From Bacillus kexueae (GTDB taxonomy: Bacteria > Bacillota > Bacilli > Bacillales > Aeribacillaceae), in contig NZ_JALAZE010000005.1 of NCBI RefSeq assembly GCF_022809095.1, positions 124,001 through 188,000 on the forward strand: a DNA stretch of 64,000 bases, in the 5' to 3' direction. Positions within the stretch are counted from its first letter, which is position 1; the number at the start of each line of letters is the position of its first letter. The notes beneath the pieces were generated by a model, which saw only the letters and a program-made list of their open reading frames with translations, ran no database searches and was not told the DNA's origin. Shown in pieces: positions 33,583 to 46,715 of the stretch. The position numbers and the translations under genes were made by a program.

Positions 33583-35061
33583 ATGCATATTTATGAATTT
33601 ATTGCCATAGGGATTTATTTCTTAGTAATGTTGGGGATTGGGCTATATGCGTATAAAAAATCCACAGATGACCTATCTGGCTATATGCTAGGTGGACGTA
33701 AGCTCGGACCAGCGGTGACAGCTTTGTCGGCTGGGGCTTCTGATATGAGTGGATGGCTATTAATGGGACTACCTGGCGCTATGTATGCAGCTGGTATTTC
33801 AAGCATTTGGATTGCAATCGGTTTAACAATTGGGGCCTATTTCAATTACTTATTAGTAGCACCTCGTTTACGTGTTTACACGGAGGTTGCAAACAATTCC
33901 ATTACAATTCCAGATTTCTTTGAAAATCGATTCAAAGATGGATCAAAGTCATTACGACTTGTTTCAGCTATTGTAATTTTTATTTTCTTTACTCTTTATA
34001 CTTCATCTGGAATGGTTGCTGGCGGAACATTATTTGAATCTGCATTTAACTTAGACTACAAGCTAGGATTAATTGTTACAGCAAGCGTTGTTGTACTTTA
34101 CACACTTTTCGGAGGCTTTTTAGCGGTAAGTTTAACCGACTTTGTTCAAGGAACGATTATGGTATTAGCTCTAATTATTGTACCAATTGTTGCGTTCACT
34201 GAAGTCGGTGGTGTTGGACCTGCTTTCAGCGAAATTGAAAGCATTAATCCGGCTTATTTAGATATCTTTAAAGGAACATCCTTCCTTGGGCTGATTTCGT
34301 TATTTGCATGGGGACTTGGTTACTTTGGACAACCTCATATCATCGTGCGCTTTATGGCGATTAATTCTGTTAAAGAGTTAAACTCAGCTCGTCGTATCGG
34401 AATTGGATGGATGATTTTAACGGTTGTTGGTGCAATGTTAATTGGATTAATTGGTATTGCTTATGTGTCCAAAACAGGCATTACTCTTGAAAATCCAGAA
34501 ACAATCTTCATCAAATTTGCTGAGGTATTATTCCATCCGCTCGTAACAGGATTTTTACTCTCTGCTATTTTAGCGGCGATTATGAGTACGATTTCGTCTC
34601 AGCTTTTAGTTACATCGAGCGCGGTAACGGAAGATTTCTATAAAGCCTTTTTCAAACGAAATGCTACGGAAAAAGAGCTAGTAACAATCGGTCGTATTGC
34701 AGTACTTGGAGTAGCATTAGTATCTATGTTCTTATCTCTTAATCCGAATGACACGATTCTTGGACTCGTTGGATACGCTTGGGCTGGTTTCGGTGCGGCG
34801 TTTGGTCCAGTAATTATTTTAAGCCTTCACTGGAAGCGTATGACGAAATGGGGCGCGCTAGCTGGTATGATTGTCGGAACTTTGACTGTATTAATTTGGG
34901 CGAACACACCTTTAAGCGCGCAAATTTACGAAATGATTCCAGGATTTATTTTAAGCTTTATTGCTGTCTATGTTGTGAGTCTATTAACGAAAGAGCCAGA
35001 ACAAGACATCACTTCCACATTCGAAAAGATGGAAGAAAAGTTAGCCGAAGAGTTAAAATAA
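33583..35061 (+). CDS. Sodium/proline symporter (PutP/OpuE family), copy 2
   Basis: The 492-residue protein is strongly similar to the preceding copy along its full length (same YMLGGRKLGPAVTALSAGASDMSGW block, GYFGQPHIIVRFMAI and ATSSAVTEDFYKAFF-type end of the core), and differs mainly in loops and the acidic C-terminus (EKMEEKLAEELK). The ATG at 33583 follows AGGGGGAATGTT. It probably imports proline with sodium, for catabolism or osmoprotection. No putB/putC or sigma-B promoter was identified. It has its own promoter and a strong terminator, so the pair may respond to different signals. Confidence 0.93.
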   Translation: MHIYEFIAIGIYFLVMLGIGLYAYKKSTDDLSGYMLGGRKLGPAVTALSAGASDMSGWLLMGLPGAMYAAGISSIWIAIGLTIGAYFNYLLVAPRLRVYTEVANNSITIPDFFENRFKDGSKSLRLVSAIVIFIFFTLYTSSGMVAGGTLFESAFNLDYKLGLIVTASVVVLYTLFGGFLAVSLTDFVQGTIMVLALIIVPIVAFTEVGGVGPAFSEIESINPAYLDIFKGTSFLGLISLFAWGLGYFGQPHIIVRFMAINSVKELNSARRIGIGWMILTVVGAMLIGLIGIAYVSKTGITLENPETIFIKFAEVLFHPLVTGFLLSAILAAIMSTISSQLLVTSSAVTEDFYKAFFKRNATEKELVTIGRIAVLGVALVSMFLSLNPNDTILGLVGYAWAGFGAAFGPVIILSLHWKRMTKWGALAGMIVGTLTVLIWANTPLSAQIYEMIPGFILSFIAVYVVSLLTKEPEQDITSTFEKMEEKLAEELK

Positions 35062-35067
35062 AGACAA

Positions 35068-35114
35068 AAAAAGTTAGGGGACTGTACTTATTGGACAGCC
35101 CCTAACTTTTTTCT
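35068..35114. terminator. Bidirectional terminator after symporter copy 2
   Basis: AAAAAAGTTAGGGG with an ACTGT arm pairs with ACAGCCCCTAACTTTTTT. It lies between the convergent symporter and LysM/GH18 genes and has T-runs on both strands. Confidence 0.9.
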
Positions 35115-35140
35115 TTTTCACGTGGTTTCAGACCGATTAT

Positions 35141-38100
35141 TTACTCTATTCCTTCACCATTTACTTTTTCTACATCTGATACCCACGTCTTAAACGCTTC
35201 CCAAAACTCAGGGTTTTCTTGAGCCATTCCCCAATTCCCTGTACCTTTAATTCCGTACTTTTTAATTAAATCGTACTTCGCTTTCATAGACCTTTCATCT
35301 TCAAACCAAACAATATACGTACCCATCGTTAGTTCACGACCATAAACATTAGCCGGTGGGTCTTGTGGTCCAATCGTGAACGTAGCCTTCGGTGACATCG
35401 TCTCTTCATCGAACGTAATCGAACCGTTATACTGTTCAACAAGTTCTCGGACTTGTTGATTGGATATCCCATGACCTCCAAACGGTTCACCAATTTTCCA
35501 GTAGCGACCATAATGCCCAATTCCCATTACAATCTTTTCCTTTGGCACACCTTGATTCAGGGCATATTGTATTGATTTTTCAACGAACTCGAGACTAGCA
35601 ACAGGTCCAGGTTCACTCCCAGGATAACTCTCATCATAAGACATAATCATTAAGTAGTCGGAATAATCGGCTAGCTGCTTATAATCATACGAGCCTTGCC
35701 AACCTGTCGTTAACCCTTCTGGATTAGCGGCTACAGCAACGGAAACCTCTTTCCCTTCAGGAAGCTTCTCTCTTAAAAGCCTTACAAGATCTACATAAGC
35801 CTCTCGATGTACATGCGATACATTTTCGATATCAACATTTACACCATCCAGGTTATACGTATATATAGCCTCTGCGATTTGTTCGGCTAGTTTTTCCCGA
35901 TTCTCTAAAGCTTTAACTCCAACTTCTTGATCCCAATGGTTGCTCAAAAAAGGAACGACTCGGATTCCATTAGCTTGCATATTAGCGACGAAAAAGCGAT
36001 CGGTCTGACTCGTGAGCTTTAAAGACCCATCTGAATTTAAATCAAAGTAAGTTGGTGATACAACATTAATCGTACCGCTTGTTTGATTCATCGTATCAAT
36101 AAACTCTTTTGTTGTCCCAAAGTACAAATACCCCATATTAAATGCTTCTGTCTCAGGAATTGCGGAAACCTGCAGCCCTGCTATAGTTGGAAGGAATATG
36201 GTTTGTCCAATATAGATAGTCGAACTTTGAAGTTGATTGAGCGTCATCAACTCCGTTACAGTCGTTCCAAACCGATTTGCTACTTTCCAAAGGGTATCAC
36301 CTGCACCAACAATATAACTTGAAATCCCAACAATAGCAGTCCTACTTTCATTTCCTGCTTTATCAATTTGCTGAACGGTTATGAGGGGGCGATGCTGAAG
36401 ATGGTTCGTTACATTCATTTCAAAATTAAAAGAACCGTCCTCTAAAGCTGTTAGCTGAAATGTTTCAGAACCTATATTGCTTGTAATGGTAAGAGAGATT
36501 GTCGCTCCTTCCTCTCCCTTTCCTTTGATAAGATAAGAGAACGCCCCTCCGATATTCCTCACTAAACTCTCCAATATTACAGGAGTCACGGATTCCGTAT
36601 CTTTGTTAATAGAAAACTTGACGGAGTCACTTTCGTTTCCTACTTCATCTCGCTGAGAAACCGAAAAGGTTATAAGACCATCTTGAAGGGTAGAAACATC
36701 GATCGGAATTTCAAAGGTTCCATTCGTAACAAGAGCTGTTTTTTCCAAATCATTTTGTCCATCCGATGCATGTATTTTGACAATAGCTCCATCTTCTTCA
36801 CTCGTACCTCTAATAACAAAATCACGCTGATTGGACGAATTTATTTCACCTAAGTGATTTGAAATAACAACGGATGTCGGTTGGACGGTATCTTTTTGGA
36901 TTTGCTTTTCAAAAATCGCTCCTCTGTTTCCTAATTCATCAATCGCTTCTATGCGAATGAAAATTAATCCATCTTTCCACTCACTACCATTCAATTCAAT
37001 GGTAAAATCGCCTGTATCAGAGGCCTTGGTCTCAAATACAGTTTGCTTGTATCCGTCCGATATGGTGACAAATACCGTCGCATTTTGTTCAGTGGTTCCT
37101 TTTATTTTGTATGAAGATACGTTCTGTCGTGATATATCATCCAACTGTTCAATCAGTAAATCGTTTGGACCTTCTTGATCCACTTTAATTGGGATAATCG
37201 AGGAAGGGCTCACATTCCCTACAGCATCTTGAACATAAACCTCAATCTCTCCACTGACAAAATCAACCGATGAAAGATTTTGTTCCAATTGAAACTTCCC
37301 CGTTGAATCAGTGGATCCTTCCACTGACAACTCTTGTCCTAATTGATTTCGAAAGATGGCTTGAACCTTTGAATTTGGTTCTCCTGTTCCTTCGATGGTA
37401 TATGTTTTTGCATTGACAGAAGTTAAAATGGGGATGTTCGTTAATCTAGGGACCTCTACATTTGTATCTTTTATGACAGTCGTGACAACAGGATCACTTT
37501 TATTCCCTGCTTCATCTTCTGAACGAACAGTGATGGAAATTGGCTGATCACTTAAATCTGAAAGATCAAGAGATGCGATAAATCTTCCTTCTAAATCCGT
37601 CTTAACTGTCCTTTCAATCGGCTGATTGACACCGTCAGTGATGGTTAGAAAAACCGCTGATTGAGGCTCTGCATCCCCTATGATGGTATATTGATGTACA
37701 TTATCTTTCCTAATTGGCGAAAGAGGATGAACGGTCGGCTTTACTAAATGAGTGTCCTTTATTGTAGTTACTTTCTGTTCTTTGCCGACATTGCCCAATG
37801 AATCTGTTGCTTTCGCCATCATTTGAATGGCTCCTTCGTGAAAGCCAGACACATCGACTCCTACCTCGAATTGCCCACTTGCCGACACTTGAACATCGTA
37901 TGTTTTTGTTAAAGTTCCATCAGTTAAGGATATGAAGATGGTTGCATTAGGCTCAGATTCTCCACGAATGACGAAATTATTTTGATTAAGCTGGTTAATT
38001 GTCGGAGTAACGTAAAGTGATAGAGTGGAAGGTCCTTTCGTATCTTTGACTACTTCGCGAATTATAGGATTGCTTGAACGAACATCATTATAGGCTAAAA

Positions 38101-39577
38101 CTCGAATTTCAAATGAACCATCCGGAAGGCTGGATACGTCCACTTCTGTAGAAAATTCCCCCGATTCATTTGCTGTGGTCACATGTTCTACGGTACCTGC
38201 TTCAATTCGAATCTTTCCGTTCGGATTTGCCACTCCTCTTATCGTCAAGTTCCGTTGATTTTGACTATGAATGACCTCTTCCACTACAACTTCTCTTATT
38301 TCTAATAAATCGTTCCATTGATTTGTCGGTATCTTTAACGTTTGACCCACATAAATGATGTCCGTATTTAACCCATTTAACGCTTTAATCGCGTCTACCG
38401 TCGTATTATGCTTTTTCGCAATCAAACTTAAAGTATCTCCTTGCGCGACAACGTACGTTTCCTCTACATTTGTGTTATCATTACTCACCGGCTGTTGAAT
38501 TGGAATAATAATTCGCTGTCCAACATATATGACGTCACTTTGCAAGTTGTTCTTTTCTTTAATGTCTTGGACTGTTACACCATATCGAACAGCTATTTTA
38601 TACAACGTATCGCCTGCTTCTACAACGTGAGTTTGCGTTTGTACAGGATTTTCTGGTTGAGTAGGGATTTTTAATGATTGACCTACGTATATAACATCAG
38701 TTGTTAATTGATTTACCTTTTTTAATGAGTCCACCGTTACGTTAAATTTTTTCGCAATAAGCGAAAGGGTATCTCCAGCTACTACTATATATGTTGAAGT
38801 TGATGCTCCTTCGGTTATTTCTTCTTCTACTGACTTGGCATATACTTTTACCGTTTGGCCGATGTATATATGATCTGTCGACAGTCCATTTAGCTGTTTC
38901 AATTCTTCTACCGTCATCGAAAAACGTTTAGCAATTAAAGAGAGACTATCTCCTTTTACAACGGTATAGTCCGTTAACGGCTTGGATGGGGCTGCCTTTT
39001 CATTAGAAGCAGTGGCCGGAATAAGCAAATGCTGTCCAGCAAATATAACATCAGAGGTAAGCTTATTCATCTCCTTGATTGAATCAACTGTTGTACCAAA
39101 CTTTTTAGCAATAAGTGATAAGCTATCTCCTGAAGTTACTTCATAAGAGAACGCCGGAATCGTTAGCTCTTGTCCTGGATAAATGGTGTTACTGGATAAC
39201 TGATTAAACGATTTTAACTGAGCGATAGACGTACGAAACTTTTCTGCAATGAGATAGAGAGTATCTCCTCCCTGCACACGATAGGTTAGCAAAGGGTACT
39301 CTTCTCTTACAGAGGGATCATTTGATGTGGCATATGTAGCTTTACTCGAAAAAGGAAAGCCTGCTACGAGCATCGTACCAATTACGACTTTCACCGCTGT
39401 TATCTTTAAATGAGGATAACGTTTCTGAACAATGTTTCTAATTTCGTGTCGTAAAGAGGAAGGAATTTCATCATCTTGTTGAAATTCATTGGAAAATTCT
39501 GTTGTATAACCGTCAACATACACATACAGAACATACTTATTTTTTTCTAATTGAACCTTTGTATGAACAACTCTCAT
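35141..39577 (-). CDS. Giant LysM / Ig-like repeat / GH18 cell-wall protein
   Basis: A 1478-residue protein. Order: a roughly 60-residue head without a signal sequence (KYVLYVYVDGYTTEFSNEF), one hydrophobic helix (TAVKVVIGTMLVAGFPF, about 60-77), six LysM peptidoglycan-binding modules (about 100-420, each with GD(T/S)L...IA and a (Y/F)xGQ end), about seven Ig-like repeats (about 430-1130, each with an (I)xGxxEPN motif), a seventh LysM (about 1140-1185) and a GH18 domain with the catalytic DGVNVDIENV motif and IMSYDESYPG. GH18 with LysM occurs in spore cortex lytic enzymes such as YaaH/SleL; the Ig stalk is unusual. ATG at 39577 (RBS GAGGTG). Surface or spore wall hydrolase is inferred. Confidence 0.88.
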   Translation of the reverse strand: MRVVHTKVQLEKNKYVLYVYVDGYTTEFSNEFQQDDEIPSSLRHEIRNIVQKRYPHLKITAVKVVIGTMLVAGFPFSSKATYATSNDPSVREEYPLLTYRVQGGDTLYLIAEKFRTSIAQLKSFNQLSSNTIYPGQELTIPAFSYEVTSGDSLSLIAKKFGTTVDSIKEMNKLTSDVIFAGQHLLIPATASNEKAAPSKPLTDYTVVKGDSLSLIAKRFSMTVEELKQLNGLSTDHIYIGQTVKVYAKSVEEEITEGASTSTYIVVAGDTLSLIAKKFNVTVDSLKKVNQLTTDVIYVGQSLKIPTQPENPVQTQTHVVEAGDTLYKIAVRYGVTVQDIKEKNNLQSDVIYVGQRIIIPIQQPVSNDNTNVEETYVVAQGDTLSLIAKKHNTTVDAIKALNGLNTDIIYVGQTLKIPTNQWNDLLEIREVVVEEVIHSQNQRNLTIRGVANPNGKIRIEAGTVEHVTTANESGEFSTEVDVSSLPDGSFEIRVLAYNDVRSSNPIIREVVKDTKGPSTLSLYVTPTINQLNQNNFVIRGESEPNATIFISLTDGTLTKTYDVQVSASGQFEVGVDVSGFHEGAIQMMAKATDSLGNVGKEQKVTTIKDTHLVKPTVHPLSPIRKDNVHQYTIIGDAEPQSAVFLTITDGVNQPIERTVKTDLEGRFIASLDLSDLSDQPISITVRSEDEAGNKSDPVVTTVIKDTNVEVPRLTNIPILTSVNAKTYTIEGTGEPNSKVQAIFRNQLGQELSVEGSTDSTGKFQLEQNLSSVDFVSGEIEVYVQDAVGNVSPSSIIPIKVDQEGPNDLLIEQLDDISRQNVSSYKIKGTTEQNATVFVTISDGYKQTVFETKASDTGDFTIELNGSEWKDGLIFIRIEAIDELGNRGAIFEKQIQKDTVQPTSVVISNHLGEINSSNQRDFVIRGTSEEDGAIVKIHASDGQNDLEKTALVTNGTFEIPIDVSTLQDGLITFSVSQRDEVGNESDSVKFSINKDTESVTPVILESLVRNIGGAFSYLIKGKGEEGATISLTITSNIGSETFQLTALEDGSFNFEMNVTNHLQHRPLITVQQIDKAGNESRTAIVGISSYIVGAGDTLWKVANRFGTTVTELMTLNQLQSSTIYIGQTIFLPTIAGLQVSAIPETEAFNMGYLYFGTTKEFIDTMNQTSGTINVVSPTYFDLNSDGSLKLTSQTDRFFVANMQANGIRVVPFLSNHWDQEVGVKALENREKLAEQIAEAIYTYNLDGVNVDIENVSHVHREAYVDLVRLLREKLPEGKEVSVAVAANPEGLTTGWQGSYDYKQLADYSDYLMIMSYDESYPGSEPGPVASLEFVEKSIQYALNQGVPKEKIVMGIGHYGRYWKIGEPFGGHGISNQQVRELVEQYNGSITFDEETMSPKATFTIGPQDPPANVYGRELTMGTYIVWFEDERSMKAKYDLIKKYGIKGTGNWGMAQENPEFWEAFKTWVSDVEKVNGEGIE

Positions 39578-39690
39578 TTTTAACACCTCTTCGCAAAGTA
39601 CATATACTTATTCTCTGTCTTTTCAGATGAAATCATGTAAGATTAAGGTGGCATTTCGAGTGTTCTCAAATCCGTAACTATTTCACTATA

Positions 39691-39726
39691 AAAAAATCCC
39701 TTAAGGTATAGCTTCCTTAAGGGATT
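39691..39726 (-). terminator. Terminator of the pcrB-pcrA-ligA-camS operon
   Basis: AATCCCTTAAGG and CCTTAAGGGATT form a 12-bp stem around eight bases, with a T-run on the minus strand. Confidence 0.92.
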
Positions 39727-39737
39727 CATAAATGGCA

Positions 39738-40919
39738 TTATTGATAAATATGAACAAACGGTTCATCTTGGCCAGGTTTTTTAACAATGACAGCTTCTTC
39801 TCCATTGGTGGAAGTAATATTTACTTCAAGTGAAATATAATCTTCACGGTAATATTCCACTACTTTCCCCGCTAAATACTGAGTAAAGGCAATGACTTCA
39901 GATTTTCCATAAAACTGCATTGGAATATCGATTTTCATTTGGCGAAGTTCTTCGTTTTGATAGAATGCGGTACCAATCACACCAGTATAATTCGGGAAAA
40001 ACTCTTCAATATCTCCCTTTAATAGAGTGAAGCGATTCGCATCATCCGGTTTATTTTTGCTCGCTTCCGTTGAAGGAAATACATAGTATTCCTCATCTAC
40101 CGTTGACCACCTGCCAATTTTACTACTACCACTGTCAACGACCGTTTTCGCGAAGAAGTGTCCCGGGATAATCGATGACTTCGGAGCCTGAACATACAGG
40201 GCTACAACAATCGGAACATCGCTTAACCCTTCCATACTACGCATGCGGTTAATGATTTCTTGTGCGTATTCCTTACCTACTTCCTCAATTGTTTCCATCT
40301 CAATTTCTTTTTCACGAGGGTAGCCTTCCTCAGTCTCGTAGTAATGAACCGAATTAAGAGCAAGTCCGATGGATACACCACCCAACTCTAGCGTATTTTC
40401 ATCTTTTTTCACTAAGTAGTCATGCTCTAAAATATGTGCTAAATAAATCGGACTGTTCTCATTCTGCTCCGTTATGGAACCTTCTTTGGATTTAGGTGGA
40501 TTTAATCCTACATTTTTAAAATCCTTATCCTTTTCTAATTCCGCTTCTAAAGCAGCACCTTCCAGTTTCCGTTCCAGCCAATCACTGATTGTTTCACGGT
40601 CTAAATACTGTCCTTCTTTAAAGTAGTATTTATCTGTTGAGAACGTATCGAGGGTCATACGCATTAACCCGGTCTCAAATTCGGAAATATCTAATCGTGT
40701 ATTTAAATTTTGTACGACATACCCTCTTGATTCACTCGTTTCAAATGGAACAAGCATTTTGTAATAATCATCCGAAATATTGTACTTCGGAATGATAGCT
40801 GTTTCTTTTTCCGCGTCCTCTGATTCTTGAATAATCTCTTCCGGTTCTCCTAGGTTGGAGCAAGAGGCAAGCATCATTACACTTGCCACTACCCCAAATA
40901 GTGCCTTTTTCAAGGTCAT
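39738..40919 (-). CDS. camS: CamS-family lipoprotein (sex pheromone cAM373 precursor family, YerH)
   Basis: The 393-residue lipoprotein has a signal ending LASC (Cys20) followed by an acidic linker. In staphylococci the processed signal peptide of CamS is a pheromone-like heptapeptide; whether this host makes an active peptide is unknown, and the cellular role of the mature protein is not established. It is the last gene of the pcrB-pcrA-ligA-camS unit, nine bases after ligA, as in B. subtilis (yerH). The mature part has no recognised catalytic motif. Closed by a strong terminator. Confidence 0.93.
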   Translation of the reverse strand: MTLKKALFGVVASVMMLASCSNLGEPEEIIQESEDAEKETAIIPKYNISDDYYKMLVPFETSESRGYVVQNLNTRLDISEFETGLMRMTLDTFSTDKYYFKEGQYLDRETISDWLERKLEGAALEAELEKDKDFKNVGLNPPKSKEGSITEQNENSPIYLAHILEHDYLVKKDENTLELGGVSIGLALNSVHYYETEEGYPREKEIEMETIEEVGKEYAQEIINRMRSMEGLSDVPIVVALYVQAPKSSIIPGHFFAKTVVDSGSSKIGRWSTVDEEYYVFPSTEASKNKPDDANRFTLLKGDIEEFFPNYTGVIGTAFYQNEELRQMKIDIPMQFYGKSEVIAFTQYLAGKVVEYYREDYISLEVNITSTNGEEAVIVKKPGQDEPFVHIYQ

Positions 40920-40928
40920 CTACCTCTC

Positions 40929-45150
<4,222 letters not shown>

Positions 45151-45208
45151 AAAGACCACCACCTTCATCAAACATACGTTCTTATTTTACCTGATTTATG
45201 ACAGCGTG

Positions 45209-45898
45209 TCATACTCCTTTTACTGCTTCCACAGTTTTTAGTGCGGCTTCTAAATCTTCGTAAATCACGTTTCCAACCACTACTGCATCTGCATATTGAG
45301 CCATTTCCTTTGCTTGTTCAGCCGTTCTAATGCCACCACCGTAAAATAGCTTCGTCGTTTCAAGGCAACTCTTCGCTTCCTTCACCATCTTGACGTCCCC
45401 ATATGTTCCGCTATATTCCAAATAGAAGATAGGGAGTTTAAACATGTTTTCCGCCATTCTCGCATATGCCTTTACATCTTCTACATCCAAATCTGTATTG
45501 GCTTGTGTGAGCTTAGCCGCTTTGCAGTCACCATTTAAAATACAGTAACCTTCCATCAAGATTTCATCCCAATTCATGAGCTCTCCGTACTCCTTGACAG
45601 CATCATGATGGAGTTCTGTAATCCATTTTGTGTTTTGACTATTTAATACAGTCGGAATAAAATACAGATCAAATCCAGGGATGATGGCCTCGCGATTGGA
45701 CACCTCTAACACACAAGGGACAAGATAACGTCTAATTCTAGCAAGCAAATTTAATACATTATCCTCTGTGACATTATCGCTCCCACCAACGATAACGGCG
45801 TCCGTATTGGATTCACAAATTTTCTCAAGCTGTTCATCTGTAATGTCTTTATCTGGATCGAGCTTAAATACATGCTTCCACTCGTTAATATCGTACAT
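45209..45898 (-). CDS. pcrB: Heptaprenylglyceryl phosphate synthase PcrB
   Basis: A 229-residue TIM-barrel enzyme joining heptaprenyl diphosphate to glycerol-1-phosphate, an archaea-like ether-lipid step known from B. subtilis PcrB. Motifs: [39 protein letters not shown] and [16 protein letters not shown]. The ATG at 45898 follows AGGAGG and gives the expected length. It is first in the pcrB-pcrA-ligA-camS unit, as in B. subtilis. Residual upstream space is occupied by the remnant pair described below. Confidence 0.96.
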   Translation of the reverse strand: MYDINEWKHVFKLDPDKDITDEQLEKICESNTDAVIVGGSDNVTEDNVLNLLARIRRYLVPCVLEVSNREAIIPGFDLYFIPTVLNSQNTKWITELHHDAVKEYGELMNWDEILMEGYCILNGDCKAAKLTQANTDLDVEDVKAYARMAENMFKLPIFYLEYSGTYGDVKMVKEAKSCLETTKLFYGGGIRTAEQAKEMAQYADAVVVGNVIYEDLEAALKTVEAVKGV

Positions 45899-45976
45899 AC
45901 CTTTGTTCCTCCTAATTCTCATACCATTTCATTATTATAACAAAATTACGGTGGGCAAAAAACGACTACAACATAC

Positions 45977-46000
45977 GAAAAACCAGGACAATGCCTGGTT
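45977..46000 (-). terminator. Terminator left behind by the deleted membrane protein gene
   Basis: AACCAGG-N6-CCTGGTT, with a T-run on the minus strand, 25 bp after the stop of the minus-strand gene remnant. Confidence 0.7.
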
Positions 46001-46024
46001 CACGATTCAATGCCTTTATATGAG

Positions 46025-46141
46025 TTAAACGCTTTTTTTCAAAAGGTCTCCGCTCTTAAAATGTTCTCGTAACGTATTCCTGTTAGTAATAAAATCACCC
46101 ATTAAAATGAACACAACCCCAACCAGCATCGCCAACGTTCC
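46025..46141 (-). pseudogene. C-terminal remnant of a membrane transporter gene
   Basis: On the minus strand an open frame encodes LAMLVGVVFILMGDFITNRN, one hydrophobic helix followed by a basic tail (TLREHFKSGDLLKKSV), with a stop at 46025-46027 and a hairpin terminator beyond. There is no start codon and no binding site; the frame begins abruptly at the junction near 46140. It resembles the C-terminus of a transporter (EamA- or MFS-like), but this cannot be settled. Only the 3' end of the gene survives. Confidence 0.55.
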
Positions 46142-46222
46142 TACTTACCAAAAGAAGCTTTACAAGCGGGCATTCAAAAGCTTGTGGAAGTGATTGAATA
46201 TGAAAAAAAGCAGATGATTTAA
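46142..46222 (+). pseudogene. C-terminal remnant of a MocR/aminotransferase-like gene
   Basis: On the plus strand an open frame from the same junction encodes YLPKEALQAGIQKLVEVIEY followed by EKKQMI and a stop at 46220-46222. This resembles the C-terminal helix of fold-type I aminotransferases and GntR/MocR regulators (L-xxx-EG-I-xxLA-xV-I). It has no start, and its stop lies inside a perfect hairpin terminator. The gene body has been lost. Assignment of the family is tentative. Confidence 0.5.
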
Positions 46223-46233
46223 ATCATCTGCTT
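46209..46233 (+). terminator. Terminator of the plus-strand remnant
   Basis: AAGCAGATGATTT and its direct complement form a perfect palindrome overlapping the stop codon of the remnant. Confidence 0.65.
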
Positions 46234-46285
46234 AGACTGTGAAAAAAATAACTTTGAAGTTTCTATACGATTTCTATAATGCTAC

Positions 46286-46390
46286 AGGCAGACGCTTTCC
46301 GCGGGCATTTCCTCTACATTCCTATCAGCCTCTTCGCCCACCATCAGGCTCCTTGTTTGAAGGGTGCCCGCTTTAAATCGTCTCCTTTTT
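46286..46390. repeat. Decayed Bacillaceae palindromic intergenic repeat
   Basis: CAGACGCTTTCCGCGGGCAT is the well-known left arm of the widespread Bacillaceae intergenic repeat, followed by CAGCCTC, CAGGCTCC and a second GCCCGC-rich arm. The copy is eroded. It sits between the gene remnants and yerC, in a region with other signs of rearrangement. Confidence 0.6.
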
Positions 46391-46402
46391 CTTTACTTTC
46401 GA

Positions 46403-46699
46403 TTATTTCTTTTCATGGACACGGTCTAACGCCATTGCGTACGCGTCATTTCCGTAATTTAAGCATCGCTTAACACGTGAAATCGTTGCCGTACTTGCAC
46501 CTGTTTCCGTTTCAATTTTATGATAGGTGTTTCCTTCACGTAACATGCGAGCCACCTCTAAACGTTGAGCGAGTGATTGAATTTCATTAACGGTGCAAAG
46601 ATCATCAAAAAATCGATAACATTCTTCTAAATCACGTAACGAAAGAACCGCCTCGAACAATTGATCTAATTCTTTTCCACGCAGTTTTTCAATTTGCAT
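46403..46699 (-). CDS. yerC: TrpR-like protein YerC/YecD
   Basis: A 98-residue DNA-binding protein with a Trp-repressor-type helical fold: CTVNEIQSLAQRLEVARMLREGNTYHKIETETGASTATISRVKRCL. The last part is the HTH. YerC/YecD homologues are found throughout Firmicutes, and their target is not established. It is 16 bases from yerB, as in B. subtilis. No tryptophan-linked gene is nearby, so a role as tryptophan repressor is not suggested. Confidence 0.93.
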   Translation of the reverse strand: MQIEKLRGKELDQLFEAVLSLRDLEECYRFFDDLCTVNEIQSLAQRLEVARMLREGNTYHKIETETGASTATISRVKRCLNYGNDAYAMALDRVHEKK

Positions 46700-46715
46700 G
46701 CTCCATTTCTCCTTT

